Assembly: GCF_000219625.1 (NCBI RefSeq) | Contig: NC_018202.1 | Span: 372,001 to 436,000, forward strand | Direction of reading: 5' to 3' | Length of the DNA: 64,000 nucleotides | Origin: Zymoseptoria tritici IPO323 | Taxonomy: Eukaryota; Ascomycota; Dothideomycetes; Mycosphaerellales; Mycosphaerellaceae | Shown here: positions 54,711 through 64,000 of the stretch, in pieces | How the letters are laid out: every line of letters begins with the position of its first letter | How positions within the stretch are numbered: position 1 is the stretch's first letter | Notes under the pieces: generated by a model | Databases searched by the model: none | Told to the model about the DNA's origin: nothing | The model's input: only the letters and a program-made list of their open reading frames with translations | Translations under genes and position numbers: made by a program

Positions 54711-57016
54711 GTCCGCCTCTCTGTCCTCCTCTCTCTAGCCTAACACCGATACCCTACCCCTCCTTACTACCCTTTTACCAAACCACTACTTCTTTCCTTC
54801 CTAGCCTACTCCCTAACTCGCCATTATGCCCCATCTCCTCCTCCTTCTCCGCATTAGCCTCCGGCCTCCTTAAACCTACTACAAAGGCCCTTCGACTTAG
54901 CGGCGACGAACGCTGCACCTTATCGTTATCCTCCATACTATCTTATCTATCTATCTAGTCTCGCGATCGACCTCGCTGCGCCATTTCCTCCGCGTACCTA
55001 CTACCGTATAGAGCTAAGGAGGGACTATGCGCGACGACCTTATACGGGCCGGCACCGACGAGAAGGTCTAGCGAGGAGGAGGAGGAGGAGACGGATGCGG
55101 GAGTCGTTAGGTAGTAGTAGTAATAGTAGGAGGCGAAAAGGGAGGTTAGGTGCTTTTTAATGTTAGTCTAAGCGCTATATAGGAGGAGCGGAGGGGAGGA
55201 GGGTGTCCTTACGGCCTAGGAACGGGGCTTGGCCGGGAGGGGTAAAGTAGGTAATTTGACCGGGGCGGCTCGTACGTCTTCGTCGTCTTCGTTATCTCCC
55301 TCTTTACTCGAGTAATAATGTAGCGGGATAACTAGTTATAGTAGGGTTAGCGATGCGGCCTATTCGACTCCGTCGTTAATATCTCTATTAAAGCGGCGAG
55401 GTTGCTAGATAACGAAACGTAGTAATAAAGATAGTATAGTATTGTCGACCGGGTCGTTAATGTTCGAGGGAGACATGTCTAAGAAAGACATGTCTTATAG
55501 TAGGTAAGCGCTATAAATCGGCGCATAAAGTCTATAGTTAAAGGACTCTATCGCTACGTCGTTAGTAGGTAATATAAGTATATATCGAGCGCGCGTATAG
55601 CGGTTGTTACGGCGTAGCTCGATCTTTTAACGATCGACTACGTACGGAATTATTCTAGGATGCTTATCGTCGTAATCGGGGGAGGAGGGATAGTCTAGAG
55701 CGTCTAGAGGTGCTTTGCGCTTAATTACGATAGATAGTCGGTCTAGAGGATCGTCGCTACTAGAGGTTATAATAGAAGTTATGCCGCTTAGTAGGGTTAA
55801 TATAAGTAAGTATTCGGTAGTAAGGAGTTAGTAAGTAGAGTTAATAAGGAGTTAATAAATACCTAATAACGGATCTATAGGATAAGTAAGTAAGCCCCGC
55901 GAGACGAATCTCCCTTATAATCTCCCGTCTATAGCTTTCCGAGGCGAGATTAGCTATATTACGTCGACAAACGGAATGCCGGGATTCTCGACACTCTTAT
56001 CGATACTAACATCGCTCTCGCGACATTGTAAGAGGTACAACTACGTCGTAGAAGATTGCTATCTCTATGTCCTATATTGTAGTATCCCTTCCCGAGATTA
56101 ACATCTTACGTTATAAGTTGTTAGAAGAAGCGAGAGTTATCTTAATTCGAGTGCTAGTAATTACTATAATATAGATCTAAGCGCTCGGGTCCGTAGGCAA
56201 TTTAGTATACGGCCGAGTTAGCCGCTAGGAAGATGCCTTATATACCGCATATCGGGTGCGGTAGTATAATTTCCGCCGTCTTAATCTTATCCGTAAGCTT
56301 CCGTCTCCGCATCGCGATCGCGGCCGCCCTCTCTATTAGGCCTAGCGGTAGTAGGCACGTCGTCCTTATCGCTATCCTCCCTCTCCGCTCGGTTCTAGCC
56401 CTATAGTAACTAGCAACATATACTCCTTCCCGCTTACGACGGTCTATATAATTATTAAGAAGTACGGCTAGACTCCGGCTGTTAGCTACGATGTCTAGAG
56501 ACATAGCGCCGAGAGGGGGTAAGTGCTAAATATGTTAGTAGCATAGAGCCTTATACTAACTTTTAAACGGCGGAAAAGCTATAGTCTAATAACTATACGT
56601 CGAAGCATCTCGGGTAATACGGCGTTATAGACGATAATCGGATGCGCTGTTAATAGGGTCGTTCTATAGGCCGAACAAGAATTATAGTTAGAACTCCGAA
56701 GCTCCCTTAAAGTATTTGTACGAAGCGCGCCCGTCGACGAGCTTCCTAGTAGCGTAAGACATTAAATAGGCATTTAAAACGCTATAGCCGGTAGGAAAGA
56801 TAATCGCTAATCTAGAGAGGCGACGGCCGAACAGACTGCACCTTCACGCGGTGGCCGTCGTAAGTACCTTCCTTAGAAGGGAAACTAAGACAGTCTGGAA
56901 GAAACCTCCTCGAAAACCTCTTGAAATCCGCCCGAAATCCTTCTCGAAATCCGCCTCGAAACACAAGCTACAGAACAACAGCACGATTCGAACGAATAGC
57001 TCTCTACGCTACGAAC

Positions 57017-57041
57017 AAGAAGAAGAAGAAGAAGAAGAAGA
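57017..57041. repeat. (GAA)n microsatellite
   Basis: Seven to eight AAG/GAA units. They create an artificial Glu run on the plus strand and a Leu run on the minus strand in frames at 56,851-57,162, which are not otherwise supported. Confidence 0.9.
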
Positions 57042-57566
57042 GGCAGTCCACTCTGTCCTATACGCGCACCTCCTCGAAATCCGAATCGAAATCGCATGTC
57101 CCTTCTCTAGTAGAGACGTCGTTGCCCTCGAAAGGAAGCATACATGCACTTTAAAGAGCTAGAACTCGGTAGAATCTACAACTCTGCGATTAACCTACGT
57201 AGCTATATGCGTTTAGAAGCGGCATACAGTTCTACAAAGGCATATTAAGGACAAGAGAAGACAGCGAGTTAGACAGCTGCCTTTGCACTACTTTTGCATT
57301 TAAATTTGTAGCGTACGTGCGAAGCGGAAGGATCCGCTAAAAATTCTGCAAAAAGCTTAGCGCGAAAATTCTGCAGCCCTAGGCTGCAACACTCGTTTGA
57401 TTTCCTTTGTCCTACATTTGTTTAAAGTCCTTTAGCATTGCCTTAGGTACGGGGTCTCCCCTAAGGTTAAAGAATACCAAAGAATCTAATTGTAACTAGA
57501 TCTACTGCTTTGCCTTTAGGGCAAAGCCGTCCTACATAGTCTTAGACTCCAAAAGGACGTAAATAG

Positions 57567-57592
57567 AACAAACAAACAAACAAAACAAACAA
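57567..57592 (+). repeat. A-rich AACAAAC tail
   Basis: AACAAACAAACAAACAAA-type sequence lies inside the RIP-mutated block. It resembles the simple A-rich tail of a non-LTR retrotransposon or a processed copy in plus orientation. No coding sequence of such an element is seen upstream, so the assignment is tentative. Confidence 0.4.
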
Positions 57593-59454
57593 TAATCTAG
57601 AGAGGCGTTTATAGTAGAAGTCGACATAGTACGAGCATTAGCTAGAGAATGCGGGAATGTCGGTTAAAAGATAGCCTATAAAGGTAACGAAGCGGTAGAG
57701 ACTTAGAGTAATAGTGTACTACTTCGATGCATCCTTTAAGGTAGATCTTATAGCGAGTCGCCGGCTTAGAAACTAACATAGCAGTTGCCGCCGCGAGCGC
57801 GGTGCGTAAGAGGAGTCGGCTTAACGAAGTAGCGAAGGAGAATTATATAACGCTAGTCTAACCTCGTCCTTGCAATCTCTACACCGAGTATAGGCGCGAG
57901 TAGCTTTATGTCCTGCGCTCGCAATCACCTTGCGTTATTCGCATAAATGCGGAGACTTAGTGTACTAGCGATAGAGAGGTAGATGTGCAAGTCAAGTCCG
58001 ACAACGTAGTCATTCGTGTGGCCACATTAAGGATCCAATGCCGCTTAGTAGGAGAGTTAACGTTTGTGATCGATCGAGTCTAGCGGCGCTGTCTCCGGAA
58101 TGCGTTGCAGTCCATTCCTATAGTTGCACCAGAGTTGTTTATGGAATTTCCTACCTTAAGCGGGCTGTAGCATCGAGTCGGATTAGAGGTTCAATTCGGT
58201 CGCTGAGTTTGCCGGCAAGTATTAGCGGTATATGGTAATTCCTTCAAACTGTAAGGTAAAGTCGACCAGGAAGCTGGTTATGCTATCGTTGTTCAATTAA
58301 TTGCCGTGTCTAGGAGTCTCCACCCGTCGTAATGTCGGAGAAGGTAAGCGAGAAGGAGATGGACGTTTCCGGCTTAACTCTTAACTAATCGTGCGCAGAG
58401 TCCTGGCTACACTTTGTCTGATCTTAGCAAAGACCGTCATTTCTGGAACCGGGGAATGTAGATATTAAAGCGATTCAGCGTTGGCGAGGATCTGGTCGCG
58501 GCTGATATCGTAGTGCCGGTGTAGACGACGCGGAGGGCGTTAAGGTAACGTATTTGGGTCGCGAGGATGCTAGCGAACAGCACACGTTATCCACCTCCGG
58601 CAGCGTAGCAGAGAAGGTGGAAGAAGGCGATAGTGCCTGTATAGGAGGGGTAGGAGAGGACTTGGGCGTTTGCGCGCCGTTTAAGAAAGCCTTTTCCCGG
58701 TCAGAATCGAGGTCGCCGCGTTTTACTGGCGAAGCTGTAGTAGGCTCCGTTGAGGGCAGCAGACGTGATGGCTTCTTTACATGCTGCCGGGAGCATAGCA
58801 GGTCTTAATGCTTCGCTAGATGTGACCATTGGGCAGATCTTGGATTCCACGACTGTGAGTTTATTCGTCGCGGATGTCTAATAACTGCCTTGCAGCGATG
58901 TTGTTAGGGAAGATGGTCTCGCTTGCGCGGACAAAGGGCGTAGCCGAGGCTTCGCCGCGAGTGGGCTGGGAACGAATTCCTGACCCGCTATCTGCAGAGA
59001 AAAGGTTTGGCTTGCGGTAATGGATGCTGAGCGCAACTTGACCACACACGCACCATAATACAGTGACGACCGCATATGGGAGGATGCCATTTTCAACAAA
59101 TCGCCAGTCGTACGTCGCTCGAAACAGGCGACGTGTCGTAGAGTCAAGCAGTGGCGGTTTCGAGACGTGTACTCCTAAGTTTATCCGCTAAGTTCACGTA
59201 CAAAGGATTGATGTAGTTGCTCGAGAAGGTGACGTTAAGCCAGAACGTTCGAGGCCTTAAGGGCCCAGTCTGGTAGGCATCCATTCGGAATATAGAGCTC
59301 GGCAGGAGATCGGGCTGGGGAGCCACCGAATGTGCCGATGCGGCACTGTCCGCGGAACTTGGTGGACGGGCGCGAAATGACGGTCTTGTCGTTGATTCGA
59401 GGACAGTGGCTGGAGGTGTGACGCTCAGGCGTTGGCATCCTTGACAGCTGACAC

Positions 59455-59537
59455 GGCGATGGTGATGGTGATGGAAGTACAGCATGAGCTTCGCCTTGGC
59501 CGTGCTGAGACGGCGATGGTGATGGTGATTGAGGTAA
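59455..59537. repeat. GGTGATGGTGATGG runs, duplicated
   Basis: GACGGCGATGGTGATGGTGA-type sequence occurs twice, 56 bp apart, with related flanks. Both give short His or Ser-Pro runs in minus-strand frames. Confidence 0.75.
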
Positions 59538-60015
59538 GATGGCCTCCGTGCGTGCAAGCTCGTTTAGTTGAGGCAGGTTCTTTGACGCGGTTGTCGGCAC
59601 CGGCAACCTGCTCTGCAAGGTGCACCAAAACCTGCACCGTGGTTCAGCGGAATGGCGGTGAAGGCAGTTCAACGGCCTGGAACTCGGCATCGCTCCAAAC
59701 GTGGTGACCATTTGGCTCTGCAAGACAAGCGCTTGGCGGGCGTGTTGTTGACGCGGTAGTAGAGATCAATCACTCACAGCCAGTGATGGAAATCGTGGCC
59801 GTTACCCCATGCGGAGGTGATGAAGATATGCGGAACTTCAGTATTGCTCGAAAGGTAACATAGTCGATGTGGTGGTATGTGGAGGACAGAAACAGGTCTC
59901 CTCGATGCGGCGGCTGGTCTTGAGCTTCCAGACAGTCGAACCTGCGGTGCCTGCCAAACTATACGGAGGCCGTGGAAAGGTTGCAAGGAAGAGTAATGTC
60001 GCATTAGAGCGTGGA

Positions 60016-60051
60016 GTCGCATAGAGAGTAGTGTCGCATAGAGAGTGGTGT
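60016..60051. repeat. 17-bp tandem duplication
   Basis: GTCGCATAGAGAGTRGT occurs twice in tandem. Confidence 0.8.
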
Positions 60052-61800
60052 CATGACCGGAGTGCAGAATCAGCGAGCCACGACTGTCTGACTGTCGCGA
60101 GAATAGTGCTGCCGTGAGGACGCATGACCGGCTGGAATGGAAAAGGTGGTAACATTGTAGCTCTGCAAGGCCACGGCCGGAAGAGGCCTGTGTCAGCGTA
60201 AGAGCTGAGATCAGCGCCGGTCGAAGTTTGACATCGCGCGGAACGGCGTCGCTGCCGCGCTAGGCGAGACGTTGAATGACCGTATGAGATTGTGGGACCG
60301 TTCAGCCGTGTGTGTACAAACAGCAGCACCTCGTCATAGTGACTTGCGGGCCCAAGGAAGCTTGAAAAGAACCCTTAATAGAGGAGGAAAAGTCAATATG
60401 TGGATGCTGCAGGTAGACTCGCAAGATAGGACTGCATACCGGTCGACGACGGCCTGTTGTCTGTCAAATACCTTCGAAACTGTCTCCGACGGGCACGTGA
60501 GAGAGTCCGAGAGTCTCTCTAGCCGCATTCTTGTCAGGAGGACCGACTTTGATTCAAGGCGCAATCTTGGCATAGACAGATGGGTTGTCTGCCAGCGTAG
60601 CCTTGCCGTGCACGAAATCGAAGTCTGGGAAGTGCGGCGGCTGTCCGGGAGAGGATAAGCGGACAAGACATAAATTCGATCCTTGGAAGGCATTGAAAAT
60701 GATTGGTGCTGGTACAGTCAGTTGGCGGATAAGACAGAGGACGCCGTTGCGGCTTGATCACGTACAGACGAGTATTGTGTTTCTCCTGAAAGTCCGATCA
60801 TTCAAAGCTGAGAGGTGCAGGATGGCCTCGCTCTGCGCACTAACAGCGGAAGCCTGGATACGTGGGCGCTGGTCTTAGATCGCTGCATGATAGGAAGGGT
60901 TCCAGATGCACAGCAGAGGTAATAGCGACTGGGACGTGCTGCGGTGCTAGTTGAAGAGGCAGAGGTCGAGGCTGTGGCTGTGGCACTAGCATATCCGCAT
61001 GCTGAGTGAAGGCGTTGTTAAAGATGACTTGGTCCAGCAAGGGAATAGGGAGGATGTGTCGAAACCACTGCGAGAAAATGTTAGCTTGAAGTCGACGGCG
61101 GAGCATAATAGTGAACGGGGGATTTCCTTGCCGGATAGACGTGGACGCAATGGCGGTAATATCCGATGCCGTCCATGATGGGACATTCCGGCTGAAAGTG
61201 TCGAGCGCCGTTACCGGGATAGGATTTCCGACTCTTGATATGTCTTTTGCCGCTCCGCTAATTTAAGGACTTGCAAGCCGGGGTTGGACATGTTAGATTC
61301 TTCGCCGCTAGCAGCTTCCAGTGCTGGGCTTCTTAAATGTTAATCCACGCGCGGGACGTATGCATGCTAAACTCTGACAGGAGATGAGGTTCGTGCGAAG
61401 CGTAGATCAGTGTCAGGGAAAGCTTACGGTCTTCGGGGGCTTTCTAGCACTAATCGTTGTCTGATGTGCTGTAATTAAGCGAGCTTGGGAACTGCTTCCA
61501 GCTCTAAGCACAAAAAGAACTCCGGCCTACCGAGGTGAGAACAGTCGAGGGCCATAGCCTGTGTGGCTCGCCTAAGAAGGAGATGCGACGTCCTTGCTCT
61601 CTTACTATAAGGGCGAGGACCCTGCACTTCTCTATACTACATAGCTGGAATCCCTAAATCTCCTACACTACTTGCTAACATCCCCGAGTCTCTCTACAAC
61701 AGCCTAACAGGTTATCGAAAGTCTCGTCGTATGGAAACTAAGGTTCCCGGTACGCGGCAGACCGCATCTTATAAAGAGACCCTTCCGGCCAACTACAAGC

Positions 61801-63550
61801 AACCGCACAAGCCGTTAAGCATAAATAGTTATCGTTAATATCCTGTTAAGGCCTTCGAAGAAGGGGAAGGGGAAGGTATTCGGGCATTTGTTTAGGGCAG
61901 AAACGGATTAAGGGGTCGTATAGTATACTCGCCGAAGAGTATAGTTAGCCCGCGCGAGCGGCCGCGGCCGGACTTAGATTTATAGTAGGTTCGAAGGCGA
62001 GAGGGTTAGTAGATGCGCGCGAATGCTAATAACTAATAAATAAGGAGAGGATTTCCCTAAGATAGTTAGTTAGGAGAAAGACGAGGTAGATGCGGGCGAG
62101 GGGGCTTCGATCTTCGCGCTTTATATACCGTCGCGAGCATCGCATTATATAGTATTTTATAAGTATATAACCGGACATTAGGGTAGCCGCGGGTTCGTAT
62201 ACAAAGGAAGCCTTTAATCGATGTATAGGAGTTATCGGGGCTGTCGCGCGTATCGATCTAGAGGAGTTTAGATAGATCTCCCGGAACGACTCTTTACCTT
62301 ATACCTTTAGAACTTATACGAAGGCGCCGGTTCTAAAACGCGGTTACCGTTAGTGTTAAGGAATAAGATACGCTAGGTAAGAAGATTTAAGTTGTGAATT
62401 AACGCTATAGACGCCGTAGCGAGACGGGTTATTATATAGTGTCTTATATACGTACTACGAGAAGTTCTGTGCTAGCTACTATATCCTTTAACTTCTTAAT
62501 CTCGACCTCTTCTCGAGCTCTTTAATACTATAGCCTTAGGAAGGCCTACTATATTAACCGTGTCCTTTTGTTACTAGTTCGTATAGTCCCCGATTTAGGT
62601 GCCTTCTTCTTACTGCTCTTAAACCGCGGCCTAGTATATTAAACAAAAGAGAGCTTTCGAAGGTTCCTTAAGACTTAAGTTAGAACTGCGCCGTCGCTGC
62701 CGCTACCGTTGCGAGTAGCCTTTAGAAGTAAAACGTCTCGATAGGCTATAAGTGTCGGGTTTATCTAGGGTCCGATTAGTAAGACGTCGTATCGGCGGAC
62801 TAGTAGTAGGTTAATAGTATGCGGATGTTGTCGTTCTGCTCCGAATATATAACTCTAGGGTGTTTAAGGATGTTCGAGGCCTATAACGTTTTAGAACGTC
62901 GGGTACGAGGAAAACTATAGGCGCGGAGGAGGGTACGGAGGGTAAGGAGGGCGAGGAGCTATAGGTAGATAACGAGGCTAATAATAATAAGGCTCTATAG
63001 GAGTAGAGAATTAGCGGATAGGGACCTTAGGACGATAAAGTTAGTCGTTAAAGGGAGCGAAGACGTAGGGTTCTATTAGGATTTCGAATCCGAACGAGCT
63101 ACGTAATACTTCCCTATATAACGATATGCGACATGCACCTTTCCCTTCTACCCGACCCTACTATTTTGTTCCCTTTCCTACTTTTCCTCTTGCTACTTTT
63201 CCTCTCTCTCTATACCGCTTGTTGCTTATACTTCTCTACCGGAGCCGGGAGCGAGAGAGAGACAGAATCCCGAAGAGGACAAGTAGCGGACTTAGAAGGT
63301 AGGTAGGATTAGAGAGGTAAGGGCGAGATGTATAGAGGAGACGTAGCAAAGTGCTAAGAACGTAGTTAAATCTAGACTATGTTTCTCTCGACGGTAACTC
63401 TCTCGACGGCTTACCTTCTCGCTCTTAAAGTCGAAAAAGTCTAATAATCTACCTACCTATTCTTTATATGCCTTACCGTTCTTATTAAAACCGGCACCTC
63501 GCCGTAGGGTAAGGTAAAGACCCCAAGCCTTTCTCGTCACGGTAAGAACG
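61801..63550. repeat. RIP-mutated repeat block, parent unknown
   Basis: The stretch is TpA-rich with few CpA. GC-rich words such as GCGAGCGGCCGCGGCCGG (61,955) remain, because CpG is not a RIP target. No motif of reverse transcriptase, transposase or helicase could be read in either orientation, and no paired terminal repeats were found. Composition returns to normal at about 63,550. Confidence 0.45.
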
Positions 63551-63657
63551 CGCGCTTTCCTCAGTACCTTACTTTACCATTTCCATGCGACCAATTGGCT
63601 TGCTGGTCACATTCTCTGACCGACGGCGTTGCCCATGTCACTTTCGCTTTTGTGAGC

Positions 63658-64000
63658 ATGGCGCGACGATACCTGGGCCGCAACTTCAGCAGCGACAAGA
63701 GAGATCCCGAAACACCATCGCACACTCCGCAGCGCTTACCGTCTTCGCCAACCCAACGATTGGCGCATAATGGAACGCTCACGACACCACCCGCACTACC
63801 TCCGAGTATCTAATCGATCGCAGACCTCGCTCTCACCGGCGCCGACGTCCTCCAGAAAGCCCTTCCCGTCTACAAGGCCGCCTACCTCGATCTAGATACA
63901 ACCGCGCAACAAAACTTCGCGATCGAGTTCCTCGAGAACCACCCCGACGCCCACGACGTGCTGCCGAAGGCGATTCCCTACAGTCCACGATGCGAACCTA
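63658..64000 (+). pseudogene. 5' part of a hypothetical gene, one premature TAA
   Basis: From ATG 63,658 one frame runs to the end of the window, interrupted only by TAA at 63,811-63,813. After it come TGADVLQKALPVYKAAYLDL and FAIEFLENHPDAHDVLPKAI, a convincing helical protein with clear codon preference. A CAA-to-TAA change would explain the stop and fits RIP leaking from the neighbouring block. An intron is less likely, because no donor of reasonable distance precedes it. The gene continues past 64,000, so product and length are unknown. Confidence 0.5.

Larger units (their letters stand above)
54711..57960. repeat. RIP-mutated repeat block
   Basis: TpA-rich, CpA-poor DNA. An intact 88-codon minus frame (56,504-56,238, basic, ending LPHPICGI) and an equally open plus frame around 55,950-56,500 compete, and neither is recognised. 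A purine-rich (GGA)n run lies at 55,073-55,092. The stretch probably holds one or more transposon relics of unknown type, with no terminal repeats that I could pair. Confidence 0.45.
57961..61800 (-). other. Ordinary-composition island with possible exons
   Basis: The minus strand carries several protein-like but unjoined frames: 61,106-60,840 (containing MLRRRLQANIFSQWFRHILP), about 60,690-60,540 (PPHFPDFDFVHGKATLADNP), 60,022-59,774 (ending VPHIFITSAWGNGHDFHHWL) and 59,557-59,144 (containing RTFWLNVTFSSNYINPLYVN). They could be exons of one intron-rich gene or a decayed gene. No domain is recognised. On the plus strand a 84-codon frame at 58,554-58,808 is the best of several weak ones. Confidence 0.3.

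Noticed and set aside
56851..57162. Glu-run protein on the plus strand
   Set aside because: The Glu run is a (GAA)n microsatellite in RIP-mutated DNA; flanking residues are basic low-complexity.

Overview
The window looks like repeat-rich DNA of a filamentous ascomycete (Pezizomycotina; a dothideomycete is a guess). Three things support this. Long blocks have almost no CpA/TpG and a great excess of TpA, the mark of repeat-induced point mutation (RIP, CpA to TpA). Short TTAGGG-type tracts lie inside the sequence. The recognisable fragments (a copia retrotransposon, a tubulin piece, an RRP3 helicase piece, a dsRNA-binding-like protein) fit a fungus. No rRNA or intact tRNA gene was seen. Only a handful of reading frames are credible as real coding sequence, so most of the window is transposon relics, minisatellites and broken gene fragments.

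Layout. 1-900: RIP-mutated repeat with a tRNA-like SINE head and a 32-bp fold-back. 900-12,670: ordinary-composition DNA with an alpha-tubulin fragment (2,994-3,460), an interstitial telomere tract (10,915) and a dsRBD-like gene on the minus strand (11,621-12,106). 12,671-13,154: a hAT-type MITE with perfect 8-bp target-site duplications. 14,594-15,370: an intact two-zinc-finger-like ORF. 16,723-17,356: a second inverted-repeat element. About 17,460-29,016: a large RIP-killed block with four reading frames on the minus strand (coiled-coil protein, CxxC protein, DUF6589-like protein, RecQ-like superfamily 2 helicase). It is the best candidate for an undescribed mobile system. 29,017-36,100: ordinary composition with a few hypothetical coding frames and a Ser/Pro-rich ORF (35,082-35,816). 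36,130-40,392: RIP-mutated unknown genes. 40,393-42,868: a 5' LTR, primer-binding site and gag-protease part of a Ty1/copia element. About 42,975-47,545: two inverted arrays of a roughly 130-bp satellite flanking a coiled-coil gene relic. 47,550-54,700: ordinary composition with a telomere tract and an RRP3 (DDX47) fragment. 54,700-57,960 and 61,800-63,540: more RIP-mutated relics around a 57,960-61,600 island. 63,658-64,000: the start of a gene broken by one TAA.

Working together: the four minus-strand frames at 17.7-28.7 kb lie head to tail, share a strand and are inactivated in the same way (amber and ochre stops from CAG, CAA and TGG). They probably travelled as one unit. The rest shows little functional coupling and reads as a graveyard of inserted and duplicated sequence, possibly subtelomeric or pericentromeric.
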